From the NCBI GenBank assembly GCA_949358305.1, contig OX442317.1, forward strand, positions 7,196,186 through 7,260,185: a stretch of 64,000 bases of DNA, read 5' to 3'. The DNA comes from Strigamia acuminata. Its lineage: Eukaryota > Arthropoda > Chilopoda > Geophilomorpha > Linotaeniidae. Shown here piece by piece: positions 10,886 to 22,640 of the stretch. Position numbers and translations under genes: made by a program. The notes beneath the pieces are model-generated. The model had not been told where the DNA came from. It worked only from the letters and a program-made list of their open reading frames with translations, and did no database searches. The stretch's first letter is position 1. The number at the start of each line of letters is the position of its first letter.

Positions 10886-12422
10886 TTTCTATTTATTTTT
10901 TCTAAGTCCTATTGTGATTTATCGAGTGTCAGTTCAACGTCACGAAAACAAATATCCTTATCATCTACAGTATAAACTAGTAATGAAGTAGATCCATTAA
11001 CTGTTTATACATGCTCGACTAGTTTCGCAGCTTTTTAAAACGAGTGAAAATAATTAAACTGTGAACAAGAAATTAACATACAAAATTAGTCAAACTTCTG
11101 ATTCAAGAATAAACTGGTTTATAACATGAAAAAGCTGGGAATTTAACTAACTAAATTGTTTTCCAATTTAGTTGGCTAAATCTTGATTTGTTTTCACTAA
11201 GCTGTTCAGCAGCCTTAATATTATAACTGTTGAAAATACATCATGCCCGACGGTATTTATTACCCGTCGCTGGACACATTCCGCCATAAATTAGTTGCAC
11301 ACTATTTATTCTTAATTTTTCACTATTTTTAATTGTTTTCCTCACTACTTTTTTCCGCACTATTTGTACTGAATTTTACACTAAATGTTCTTTATTTGTC
11401 ACTACTACCGAAAAACGTTTTTTCGGTTGTAGAAACGTTTTATGAACGTTCAGGCGCTATTTTAGTAACGTCATGACCGCACGATTGTCATCGGTTACCC
11501 GGACATGGAGTCATTATATCACCCATCTCCACGTCAAGTGTATGCCTTTGTAGGTTTTCATAGGCCCGCAGTAAGACGGGCGCTGCTTGTGCAAAATGTC
11601 ACACAAACAGCAATAGTAGCAGTAGAGGGCTCAAGTAACTATAGGGTTTCAAACAAATATCATGCCAAGAGCGAGTAATTTCCGGTTTGTAGGGAAATAT
11701 ATAGGCTGACAGGATTACTGGATTAACCATTGCCCCAATTGGCACATTGGTCTCCAGAATCCTTCCAATCCTTGAAGACAGGAACCAGATACACAGAACC
11801 TAGCTCTCTTTTAGGGGATAACAGGAACTGGATATCTAGGACTCATTCGGATTAAGTCTTTTGACTTATCGGAATGGGGTCTGAACTCTGCGCAGGTGCA
11901 CTCAGGCGTCATGATCTTTTAATCCAGTTTAATGATAATTTCAACGAATATTATTATAATACAGCTAAAATAAATATATTATGAAAAGTGCAATTTGACA
12001 TTAAACTAACATAGAACACGCACCATCTATTGGCAAAATTAGTCATTTATTTGGGATAAACAGCGTAAACGTCACAAAACAACAACAGTAATTAATCAAT
12101 TTGAAGTAGCACGCAGTTATCCATTATTCCCTTTGAGGAGAAATTCATTCTTCCAATACTACAAAATGAAAGATTTATGGCATGTTTATTCAGCACGGTT
12201 AACGTTAAAACGTATTTTAAAGTCGTTCTTAATTCAAATTAGATACCATGTTGTGGATGCACACTGCGAGTCTACACTACACGGTTGTCTTGTTACGTCT
12301 TTTACGAGCCAATTAACACATCAAATATTAGCGTATGTATACGGTTTGTGATTAAACAATATATCTCGGGCCTGATCGATAACTGCAAATCTGCATGTTG
12401 AGTGGGTGGCTGTCGTCGGTGA
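10886..12422. other. Mostly non-coding stretch with a 69-codon open segment
   Basis: The segment 11400-11920 is less AT-rich than its surroundings. Within it a + strand frame between two stops (11469-11678) is open for 69 codons and includes HPSPRQVYAFVGF. It has no upstream acceptor with a good pyrimidine tract and no recognised domain. It could be an old transposon remnant. The rest shows nothing. Confidence 0.3.
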
Positions 12423-12473
12423 GTCTCGAGTGCCTATTTTTTATTACTTGCCATTTGTGCTGCACTCGAGACC
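12423..12473. repeat. Short inverted repeat (GTCTCGAGTGC)
   Basis: GTCTCGAGTGC is followed about 30 bases later by GCACTCGAGAC, giving an 11-bp perfect stem. It is isolated and no element boundary was recognised. Confidence 0.6.
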
Positions 12474-14029
12474 ACTTGAGTAGCGCGTTAGTCTGGATGG
12501 CTTCCTTTTTTTTTTTTTGCTGCAACTGCACATAATGAAGGTGAGTGGAAGGCTCTTATTTCCATTCTTTTAGCGGGAAGTGAGTTGAAATTATATGCGG
12601 CCAAAGCGCATTTAACAATAGAGGTCATGAACGTTTAAGGGAATTTCAAAAGTGATTGTTTAACTCGAGAAAGAAATTGAAATTCCAAGTTGGAATAATT
12701 TTTCAATAATTTTTTGAGGAATTTAATTAATAAAGGGTTGACTGGGTCGCGTTGTCTATTAAAGTCCACTTATTGCTTGGTCATTTGTTTAATGATCCTT
12801 CAATTCTTTTCTTTATAAATTTTATTTGTCAATAGTTACCGCGTGAAAGGACATAACGAGCACTTAATCAGTCTCCTGTTTATCAACGTAAAGTCGAGAG
12901 TTTACAAGTAGGTAATTGCTCTCACGGGACGAATCTTAATCAAGACTGAATTCAGTATAGCGAATTAAGATGCTCTTAAATCGTCTCGTGACTTGATTTA
13001 CTATTAAAGTATTTTTCTTTAAGTAATTTGTCTTAACAGTGTTAATTATAAGTCGTGATTTATCCGTCACACTACGTACCAAGCAGTTAAAGACCATTAT
13101 TGAGTATGTAATTTTTCAAATATACAATGCAATTACACAAAGTTAATCCGTTTGTAATATTTTTTTTTGAAGAAGTAACTGTAATTAAGATGTTGTTAAC
13201 AAGTTATTAATTATTATTTTTTTTGTGATTTCTTCAACTTTTATATCTTTTTAACATGTGGGATGCGGCTTTGCAAAAGTGGTTATTGATTAAGCATTAA
13301 TTATTCAGTTAATATGTTTTTACTTTTTTTTAGTAAAGAGTTTTACGATCAGATTATTGTTGCTCAGACGAGATACTTTGAGTCCATACCAACCCTTATT
13401 TAAGATCATTTTTGAATCATATTTTGAGTATGGTATTAAAAAAATAGAGCTTAGTTTGATTTCAAGGGGTAGCTATTTGCTTTTCTGTAGCACACGTTTT
13501 TGACCTTCAGCTTAATGGTACTTGCGCGCACAGAGGGATGTGCAGTTTGAATTTGGCATCAAGATTCTAGGCAAAAAGACTGTACGGTGACAGTTCAAAT
13601 TTCTTTTCGCTATCTGTTCTGTTTTAGAAAAACTTTAGACAAACTCTACTCTTTGCGACACAACTATCTCGTGATGCAGAGTCTTTCGGGGGCAAATGAA
13701 GATCTGGGCGAAACATCTCGACGACTGCTTGCTTTCTGCTCGTAGATTTGCATTTCAACATTTGAAGGTTTTCAAGGTGTTGAGTTTGCCTTATGCATTT
13801 AAACTATTGGGGCATTCATTAGCCGCATTCAAAAATTAAAATATTTTGTGTTTTACTTCAATTTTAAAACAAAAATGATGTCCTGATGAAGTAACCTGCA
13901 TCCCCACTGATGTGACCAATGATGTCATAAATAAGTAATACATGTTGCCAGTTTTCTAAAATAGTGAAAATTCTCACACTCAAAATTTAAACTTAAAATA
14001 CACTTAAACTAAAATTGTTAAAACACAAG
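12474..14029. other. Non-coding stretch, nothing recognised
   Basis: AT-rich with T-runs near 12510 and 13160. A loose inverted repeat (CACGGGACGA with TCGTCTCGTG) spans about 12924-12991. No credible exon was found. Confidence 0.45.
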
Positions 14030-14031
14030 TA

Positions 14032-14177
14032 CCGTATTTTAGCGAGTAAGAGTCGCGGCTCTTATTCAAAACTGCCACTTTCAGCCGCTGCTCTTATTCG
14101 AAGGCGGCTCTTATATCAAATTGCCTCTCTCGGTCGCTGCTCTTATTCGAGGGCGACTCTTAATCTGTAAAATACGG
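14032..14177. mobile_element. MITE family E, copy E1
   Basis: A 146-bp element flanked by TA on both sides. The left terminus is CCGTATTTTAGCGAGTAAGA and the inverted right terminus CCGTATTTTACAGATTAAGA. The interior is a chain of related units built on CTCTTATTCGA and GGCGGCTCTTAT, reading as about four diverged copies of the terminal sequence. It is non-autonomous. The same termini occur in E2 at 30891-31130. Confidence 0.85.
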
Positions 14178-15469
14178 TATTTTTATTTTTGAATGCAGCT
14201 AGTGTTAATATTAAGAATTTCTCCGAGTTTTAGGGTTTTGTTGTTACGTTTATAATAATAAAAAATACGTGGCTTTTGTTGTGTTGTTTTGCCATGTAAA
14301 ACTGTTCAATCCAAGAGTCTTGATCATTCTTTTCTAACACAAAACAGTCGTGTCTTTTGAGCTTGTTTATATTTTTAATTAGTAATTTTACGTGTTGGAT
14401 TTTACACTTTATGAATGCATAATCGTAAGAGAAAGAAATGTAACAGGATTATTGACATTCTTTTGTTGTGGAACTTACAACTCGAGTTCTTAGATTGCGT
14501 TGTATGTACACTACCGGCGAAATTCAACACATGAGATTCGCATTAAACTGTTTGTTAGCCGTGCTTGGTAATTATATTTAAAATTATCTCATTAACTCGT
14601 AACTGCTACCGACATTATTCAATTGAGATAATGCGTGTATAATTATAACACTTGCCAGATGTATTGTAATTAAAATATTTTTATAAATATTGAAATGAAT
14701 AGAATCGTTTTCTCCGAAACTAAAATTATCGTAAATTATTGTGCTTTTAATTCTCGCTCTTGGGATTATTGGGTCATAAATTAGAAAGAAATATTTCACT
14801 GATCGCAATAAATTTTCGGGGCTAATTTTAATACAAAGCACCAAGACTGCTTTAAGTTGAAAGATATTGCGTAATTCATTCGAACTCCAGTCATCTAATG
14901 ATGATTTTACCTTCGAAACTGCACAATCTGCTAAAGTTGCACGATGAGCAATTTAAAATTAATTAATTTTTTTTCGTTTTTTTTTTACATGAGGTATTTA
15001 CATTTCGTCAGAATCTCATTTATATTTCTGTCGTCAAAAATGCACTTTTATGTAATCAGGTGTACGGGCAGAGAAGAAAATACTCCATATCGATCCTAGT
15101 TGTTTTCTCAGCAGTCTTCAGACATACGAGTAAATACTTGGTGAAAATGCATTATAGTGTGCGTAGGGGGTCTTTCTTCCAATCTCTGGTTTCAACTTGG
15201 TGAATTGGTTTGGGAAAAGAGAAGGAAAAAAAAAGCTCTTGCCAAGATGGAAATAAAAATTCCAAACTTGGACTGTGTCCTCCTTGCAGTTTCATAATTC
15301 ATCATCTCATCACCTTTTCAGACAGTAATGCGGTTGGTAGGGGTGAGAAATGTCGAATATACCGAGCACGTATTCGATACTTCGATCGAGTTTGAAAAAA
15401 ATGTGCTAGGAAAGTTGAAGAATTGATGACAACTTAAACTTTGAGAAGTTTTCATTTTTTTTTATGCAG
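14178..15469. other. Non-coding stretch, nothing recognised
   Basis: AT-rich. The frames at 14584-14844 (minus) and 15210-15395 (plus) carry no domain. Confidence 0.45.
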
Positions 15470-15733
15470 TGTTACAGTGGTCAAGAAAAAAGTGTAATTT
15501 TAGTGGTCAAAGTTTACAGGAAAAGGGATCTTAAGAGTCGAATAAGCGATGAAAGGAATTCATATATCAATTTTTTTTTATTATTGATTTTGATAACTGG
15601 GATCCTGACAATTTGGAGTATGTCAATTTGGCGTTGCTGCCAATTTCAATTTGGTGCAAACGTCAGATGCCAAAAAAAATGTCTGAGGTCATTCTGGCAA
15701 TTGTGCGTGTGTTTGGGAATGTGTTTACAGTAG
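15470..15733 (+). CDS. Candidate terminal exon, unknown protein
   Basis: I do not recognise this protein. A long pyrimidine tract ending TTTTTTTTTATGCAG directly precedes an 87-codon open segment that begins CYSGQEKSVILVVKVYRK and ends at TAG (15731-15733). The segment has a charged first third followed by a strongly hydrophobic stretch (FFLLLILITGILTIW) that could be a membrane helix, then a Cys-rich end. There is no family motif. The second half could equally be chance translation of T-rich DNA. No donor or partner exon was placed. Confidence 0.15.
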   Translation, partial: CYSGQEKSVILVVKVYRKRDLKSRISDERNSYINFFLLLILITGILTIWSMSIWRCCQFQFGANVRCQKKCLRSFWQLCVCLGMCLQ

Positions 15734-15818
15734 GTGCATTCATTAAGTAATTTAGACTAAACAGCATTTTCAAACAACATTTTTAAACTGCTTTTTGAAC
15801 TGCTTCAAAATGGCAGCC

Positions 15819-16130
15819 TGCCCAAATGGTGAAAAAATGCATTGAAATTATACCATTATAAAAATATATTTTGAAATGCTTTGGGTGTTGCGAGAATGCA
15901 TTTTGTAATACAGTCGAAACTCTTTATAACGAATCGCAAGGGATCCGAAAAATCGATTCATTATAACGAGAACTCGTTATATCGAAATTTTTTAACATGG
16001 TGTTCTATGGCCAACCAAGCCATTTTTAACTATTCGTTATAACAAGAAATTCGTTATATTGCGGTTCGTTATAAAGAGGTTCGACTGTATTGTAAAATGT
16101 AAGCTTATGTTTGAACCATATGGGGATTTA
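15819..16130. repeat. D-family repeat, copy D5, split by MITE B2
   Basis: The left end CCCAAATGGTGAAAAAATGC is a diverged D terminus. The right end GTTTGAACCATATGGGGA is a good one. The interior has ATAAAAATATATTTTGAAAT and GAGAATGCATTTTGTAATA. At that TA the B2 element is inserted, and D sequence resumes after it as TTGTAAAATGTAAGC. Confidence 0.6.
15911..16087. mobile_element. MITE family B, copy B2 (short form)
   Basis: A 177-bp element with inverted termini CAGTCGAAACTCTTTATAAC and CAGTCGAACCTCTTTATAAC and a perfect TA duplication (15909-15910, 16088-16089). The interior repeats TTCATTATAACGAGAACTCG-type motifs, so much of the element can fold on itself. Compared with B1 it lacks about 190 bases of left interior. 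The termini are of pogo/Tc1 type. It is inserted in D5. Confidence 0.9.
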
Positions 16131-16898
16131 GTTCGTTTTGAGTCTCAGTGGACATCCGCACGACATTTAAACAACAAAACTGCAAGTTAAACATGAGTTT
16201 ATGAAAGCGCTTAGTGTTTACATACGCTCAAGTGGCTATTAGAGCATTTTTACTGTTTTCCCGAACAAATAAAGTATTTCGAAATTTGCCGTCAATTAAA
16301 TCATAAAACAAGTTAAAGTGGGATTTGAAGAAAACAATTTCCAAACTGACAGGAAATTTGGCTGCATTTAAACGTAGTAGATGTGAGTTTTTAAACTTTT
16401 TCCGCCCACTTTTGCTTGTGTTTTATGTAGCATTAGTTTCCGAAGTGTCGCGGCGAAGCAGAATGAAATGACACTTTTTGACAAGTATATATCCGGTTTG
16501 ATTGCCTTTCTTGTGTAGAAATATATCGAATTGCTTTTCTCTCTCGTGTCTACTTCACTCTTACTCTTATTGGTTAATAGGAAAATGCTTGAAATTGATT
16601 TATCATGAGATGAAAAATAGCTCTATGTAATTGACAGTTTGAGGGAAATATTAAAGATTGGTGACCATTTCACCTGGAAAAGTTACATTTTCTTATTGTT
16701 TTCATCTATTTCGATTTATTTACGGTTATAGAAAATCCAAGTAACTGTCACAAAGGCCACCTTTTTATAGCTGTTTTATTTTACAGCATGTAATAGAAAA
16801 CCAATTTCTGTATTACGTCTTATCTTATGAGTTGAGACTAATAACTATACAATGGTCAATCCAACGGCATTGTCACACTGCTGTTGGCAGCGTCTCTG
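16131..16898. other. Non-coding stretch, nothing recognised
   Basis: AT-rich unique sequence without credible exons or repeats. Confidence 0.45.
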
Positions 16899-17278
16899 AA
16901 CAATTGCTCGATTATATTTGTTCAACAATAGCTCAATTATATTTGTTCAACAATAGCTTAATTATATTTGTTCAACAATAGCTCGATTATATTTGTTCAA
17001 CAATAGTTCAATTATATTTGTTCAACAATAGCACGATTATATTTGTTCAACAATAGTTCAACAATGACTCAACAATGTCTCAGCAATAGTTCAACAATGA
17101 TCCAACAATAGTTCAACAATGACCCAACAATAGTTCAACAATGACTCAACAATGGCCCAACAATGACTCAACAATGGCCCAACAATGACTCAACAATGGC
17201 CCAACAATAACCCACCCATCAATGACCCAACAATGACCTAACACTAGCTCAACAATAGCTCAACAATAAATCAACAAA
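16899..17278. repeat. Composite tandem array, 25-bp then 12-bp units
   Basis: The first part (about 16899-17043) has six units of 25 bases built as CAACAATAGCTC plus GATTATATTTGTT. The second part (17044-17278) drops the 13-base insert and continues as a degenerate 12-base repeat of the form NNYCAACAATRR, with a higher-order pair (GACTCAACAATGGCCCAACAAT) repeated three times. Both parts share the same 12-base core. Confidence 0.9.
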
Positions 17279-19905
17279 GAAAAAGTGAAAGAGTTGGACG
17301 TATTCAGCACTCTGATTGTTATCGAAGTGGATGTTGTCACATGGCGACAAAAGGAAAACGACATTTAAAAGCCCAAGGTCCGATGCACAAAGCAACGTAC
17401 TGATAAAAACGAAACTGTTTCTGGGTTCGTTGTACAGATGCATGTTGGACGTAACATGGATCTCCACTCGCTTAAGAAGTGATGACTTGTGATAAGTGTA
17501 GATGGGGTTTGAAATGGATGAAGTCAGAAGTGAGAGACAGTTGGCCCGGTCAGCAAGAAATGAGTCTTAAATTCATATGCACTGTGTTAGCCATGGATGG
17601 ATGCTTACAGTACATGTCCACTCGACCATACACGAAAAGGAATTACACCGAAGAGAGAGCAAATGTCTCGTAAAAGAACTCATTTTGTACCCATGGAACT
17701 CGGGGACAATGCCCTGCTTGTCTCGTATAGCACGGTGAAGAAGTGGTGGACCAACCATACCCATCAATTTAGCAAACACACTAGTGTGACAATTTTTCTA
17801 CTCAAATAAAGGTCATAAACACCACCGAATGGACAAGCTTCTTATTTCGTACCGCTATAGCAACCCATACATGAAAAAAGTTAGCATTACTAGTTTCTTC
17901 AGATTTGCATGATTCCAAACTTATTTCTCTGTGTTGATTTTGTAATGAATTTTTAATTCATCACCAGTTAAAGTTCTACTGGTATTTTTTAGCTGAAAAA
18001 AAGTAGATAAAACAATGCTTTTTCAAGCTAATTTCTTTTTATTTAAATAAAGTTTATTCATTATTGTGCTACAGCACTTTTTTGTTGCATTTTCCGTTTA
18101 AGGTGGTCATGATTCCAAACTTTGTGCTAAGAATTGATAACAAGAATGAATCTCAGCGTAGCTCTTTTGAGCGATCGCTATTTCAGCATTGCTATTATTA
18201 CCTTTCATCTTTTTCTTTAGTGGGTCAGTGAATCAATCATTTAATAAGTTTACATAGTTTTTTCAACAAGTGCAAAAACTTGCTGATTGTTTTATTTTTT
18301 CTCAAAGATTCAGCGCACAATAAGCCAAAAGCATTTTTTTTTTTTTAGAAATAACAGTGACATTTCTACCGAAAAACAAATATTGGCAAAAAGCTTGTAA
18401 TTTACTTCCAAGTTTATTTTTTCCAGTCTATTTTTTTTTCTGTTTAATTTAATTTATCAAAGTTTTCTTTTCTTATTGATTTAACTTTGGTTATTTTCTT
18501 TCCAAATCGAGGGTTGCTATGTTACTAGGGGCAGGGTCTATTCACGTTACACAATTCAAGCGTGTTTTTTTATGTGATATCCACAAGACAAACACAATCC
18601 ATGTGAAGGGATCCAATTTTCTTGTCGTAAGACACTTTTTCAATTTTCCCCAATTGTCACACAAGTTTTCTTTGAGCACAAGGACCCTGCATCAGTTATG
18701 GATTTTCATTTTCTTCTTTTTTCTCTTATCCAAAATTAGTTTTTCAACACTGCTTTGATTATTCTTTCATTTTCTTTTTATTTCGCGCAAAATTAGAAAT
18801 TACAATCCATAAAAAAACGAAAATTGTTATCTATAACAAGTTTTAGTAGAAATAAAAAATGGCATTTAATTATACTTATTGTTTTTTTTACTCGCCAACT
18901 TGAAGAAAATAAAGTCGGAGTTAATAAATTCCGTCTAACAAGTTCACTGCTTGCAACATGCAAGAAAATTCGGTGTTGTAATAACACCAAATTCACTTTA
19001 TCTTGTTAACGTAAAGGAAGACCAGATAAGATCGTAAACTGCACAGCAGACAATTCCTTAAGGAAACATAATAACAACACAACAAATTCTTTTAACTTTT
19101 CTTTTTTCGGATGTAATAAAGCGAAAAAGAAATTTAGACCTTTTTTATTTTTTTTTATTTTGGAGAAAAAATATATCCACAAATTGTTAATAGCAGGGTG
19201 GTGTATAATGGACTGGAGAAAAAAAAGAGAAATGCTCTTTTTATTTTCGGGAGTTAGTTACACGAAGCAGTCAACACTATTTCCTCTAAGCGTTGCTGTT
19301 TCCGTTGATGGAAGCAGGTTCTTTAATATCAACTCATGCTTCGCTGCATTTTGGCACTACCTGCAACACAAACTGTGTCTATATGGCTATAAAGGCGGTT
19401 TCAAGTTCTTTACTGGGTGTGTATATGTGTGTGTTTTAGGAATAATGTGTTGTTTTTGCGATGTTTATCTACTTTCTTGTTGGATCCAAGTTTGTTAATG
19501 TTTTGTTTTTTAAGCATTCTTAATTTATTTTTATTTTTTATTTCGGTTTGTGAGAAAAAATTATCTAGAATTTAATGAAGTAGATTTATTGCATTTTTTT
19601 GGAATACTTTTTTAAAGTTAATTTTGTTTTAACGAAAATTGAGTGACACGTCATTTCACAAATGGCAGCTGCCTTCTTTAAAAAAGGTAGAAACGACAGT
19701 GAATGACAGGCAAATTGTAATTGAATGATTCGTTTTTTAATGATCTTTAAGAATTTCTTGAATTTGCAGCTACCAAAAAAAAATTTAAAGTTGCGCGTGT
19801 TTATTTTCGCAAACCAAGAATCCAATAAAATAATGTTCTCAATTACCGTAAATATTCTCATTGAACGTGGGATGCTAATTGAACGACGTATCTTTTACAA
19901 AGTGG
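17279..19905. other. Non-coding stretch, nothing recognised
   Basis: Includes T-runs at about 18335-18348 and 18420-18440. The paired opposite-strand frames at 17479-17809 and 18793-19009 are shadows of each other. The + strand frame at 19160-19498 (112 codons) is Cys/Phe-rich and follows a long A/T tract without recognised domains. I see no gene. Confidence 0.4.
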
Positions 19906-20150
19906 GTCTAAATTGACCAAAAGACTAAAATAAACGTCTAAATTGACCCAAAGACTAAAATAAACGTCTAAATTGACCAAAAGACTAAAATAAACGTCTA
20001 AATTGACTAAAAGACTAAAATAAACCTCTAAATTGTCTAAAAGACTACAATAAACGTTTAAATTGACTAAAAGACTAAGAGAAACCTCTAAATTGACTAA
20101 AAGACTAAAATAAACGTCTAAATTGATCATAAGAACTAAAATCAATGTTA
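19906..20150. repeat. 30-bp minisatellite, about eight copies
   Basis: The unit GTCTAAATTGACCAAAAGAC plus TAAAATAAAC starts at 19906, 19936, 19966, 19996, 20026, 20056, 20086 and, diverged, at 20116. Because 30 is a multiple of three, the minus strand reads as an uninterrupted 10-residue repeat (VYFSLLVNLD type) for 95 codons (19858-20145). There is no start context, splice signal or flanking coding sequence, so I read this as a minisatellite whose phase happens to stay open. Confidence 0.9.
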
Positions 20151-20389
20151 AAATTGATCGAAACGATGATAGTCAATAATCAATATCTACATCTAGGTTC
20201 TGTCAATAGAGCGCGGGTGTTCTATCAGCATTATGCATTGTTTTTGAATCAGTGTGTGTACTTGGCCGTTTAGTGATGTCTGACCCGACCGTGCAACTTG
20301 TTCATAGGATACGATTCGCACGATTGCTGCAGCAGAGAGGACTTTATTATTCATTTATATAAACATTACACCTCGTAGAACGCACGCAC

Positions 20390-20474
20390 CACGTGCCTTT
20401 CAGTGTCACGTGCCACCGCAAGTGATTTTCACCGTGCTGCTATTGTATGGTTGCCATGGTAGCAGCAACCATAT
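20390..20474. promoter_or_regulatory. Candidate regulatory cluster: two CACGTG boxes and an X-box-like site
   Basis: Two perfect CACGTG E-boxes lie 17 bases apart (20390-20395, 20407-20412). About 40 bases later GTTGCCATGGTAGC (20450-20463) closely resembles the RFX X-box consensus GTTRCCATGGYAAC. That site is embedded in a hairpin, ATGGTTGC...GCAACCAT. The local G+C is higher than the surroundings. The motifs are seen. Their use as an enhancer or promoter is inference. Confidence 0.3.
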
Positions 20475-22216
20475 CCAAACAGACCATCTCAATTTTATAA
20501 ATATTTGTCAGCAGCCTCGAAATGTTGACTAATCATTAAAATTGTACGGAAATTTAATTGTGACATAGGAAAATATTCCGTAGATTTAAATTGATTTGAC
20601 ACTTGCAATTTCAGCGGAAACATTTTAAAGGCGAGCTATAATTCCATTTTATTTCTTGATGCGCAGGAAAGCTCCAGGGGCAGCAAAATATAAAATGCCC
20701 AGATTTACTCTATAAGACGACACTCGTTGAGCTTGTGCTTGTTACGCTTCGAGTAATTGATATAATGACAAACGATGTTTTTGTTCCTCTACAATATTTA
20801 ATTGTCTGTTTTTATTTTTATTTTTAAATTTTTAAATTTTTCCTGTAATTATTCATTCGGCAAAATGTTTTTTTAATGGGCGCATGCAAGTTTTTATTGC
20901 ATTGTAATTATAGAGAAAGATTAGCACTTTTACATCTAGTACAGAAATGATTGAATAAATCCCAGAGGCACTCAAGTGGAACTACATTCATTGTGTTTAC
21001 ACCCATTTGACTCGACAGCATTTCTGCTATTTCTACTTGCGAATCCGTGTATTGCAACTATTTATTTACCTCGCTACGAATTCTTGTCCGGCAAGATATT
21101 TGCGGTCGATTCCCAATGCAGACTGCTCGGGGATGGGGATGGGACGGGACAAATGTAATTGTTTTTTGACATTAATGCAGTGCACGTGCCGCTAATGTAA
21201 TAACGAGTGGTGCGAAATTTGTTTTCTTTTTCTAAAAACGTGCAAAAAAATATGTAGATTAAAAAAAAAAAAAAAAAAAAAAATGGCAGATTAATAAATT
21301 AATAAAAGCGTGAGATAAATGAGTTTTTCTACTGCGTGTTTCCACTAAGCAAATTAATTTCGAGCATATTTTCTGCTACATTTGTCCTTAATTGTGTAAC
21401 CCAATAACTGGAGGGCTGTTTCCTGCTTCGGAATTAATAAACGCACGGTTTTAACTCGCATATTTACTACAATTTAAGTTTAATTATGTTTATTTGAAAC
21501 GATGTGAAAACAAAATGTCCTAGCGAAGGGACTTTATTTCTTCAGTTCGCTTCTCATTTTCTGTTTGCTGTTTCGTACAAATGAGATGGAACTTTCAATC
21601 GTATCTGGTAAGTTCAGCTGGTCTGCTCTATTTGCTTCTGCTCAGGTGCAGCTTTTATCAAGGCTGACCAATTACTTTGACTCGACTCAAAAGGTCAATT
21701 CAGCTTAGAAGTTTGGCCTAAGTTTAGTCCCTTTTTTCACCACGACCAGTTTCTTTCTTAAAAGCACAATACCGGCTCATCACATTACACTTTGCTTTAA
21801 TTTGAAATTACATTTTCAGCTTACAGGTGCCAAATGTTGGACCTTGACCACTTTTTCCGTATTTGTAGGTTTTTCTATTTTTATTTTTAGGGGAGCAATC
21901 GGCGAGTTATTAAACTGTAGCGATTTTGAACTCGGGGTATTTTGTTAATCAAAATGCAGAACGCAAATTTAATGCTAAACTGGAAACCACAAATGTTGTA
22001 TCACGTATTTTTATCAAGAGATATATAATTGAAATTCATATGTGGACGAATGAATAGGTGAACAAGTGCTTAGATTTAAAGGTGAAGTGATGTTTACTCG
22101 ATGATGTGTTGAGTTTTGTAATTACCGGTATATAAAATGTTTTTAAAATTATTTTTGGGCTTCTTATAAACTGTTTTGGTTATGTAATGTGCCATTTTAA
22201 ATCGAGGGGGTTGCCT
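20475..22216. other. Non-coding stretch with a 23-base A run
   Basis: An A-run at about 21260-21283 could be an old retroposed tail, but no source sequence is recognised upstream. A possible splice-flanked segment (21546-21607, donor CTG|GTAAGT) has a weak acceptor and no family match. Confidence 0.4.
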
Positions 22217-22640
22217 ATGCTGGAAATCTCGTATGGGACAAAAATTTTTATTTTTAAATCCATGAAATCCCAAAAATTGTAGAAATCTTGAAAATACATG
22301 AGATTTTACAAATTGTCTCGAAAATTTGAGCAAATTCAAGCAAAAGGTTGAAATAAATTGCTGAAAATCCTGAAATTTGCGCAAATTCAAGCAAAATCTT
22401 GAAATAAATTGCTGAAAATTCTGAAATTTGAAAATCTTTTGCATATTCCTGAAATCTTTAGTACATCTTTGAAATCTTACAAATCTCTGAAATCCAAGAA
22501 ATCCTTAAAATCCTGGAAATCCATGAAATCCCTAAAATCCTGGAAATCCATAAAATCTTACAAACTGTCTCGCAAATTATAGCAAAAGCGAGCAAAATCT
22601 TTCAAGAAATCCACCTGGAATCCTGAAATCCACAAGATTT
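22217..22640. repeat. Degenerate GAAATCC-type tandem repeat
   Basis: A low-complexity region made of variants of GAAATCCTGAAATCC and AAATCTTGAAAT. It includes a duplicated ~55-base block (AAATAAATTGCTGAAAATCC and GCAAATTCAAGCAAAA occur twice, near 22325 and 22380) and a second local duplication (CTAAAATCCTGGAAATCCAT near 22508 and 22530). The minus-strand 116-codon frame over it is a product of the repeat. Confidence 0.8.

Noticed and set aside
21546-21607. Splice-flanked segment with donor CTG|GTAAGT
   Set aside because: The acceptor has a poor pyrimidine tract and its frames do not join the other candidates in phase.
22094-22444. 116-codon minus-strand frame rich in Phe, Gln and Asn
   Set aside because: Translation of the GAAATCC-type degenerate repeat.
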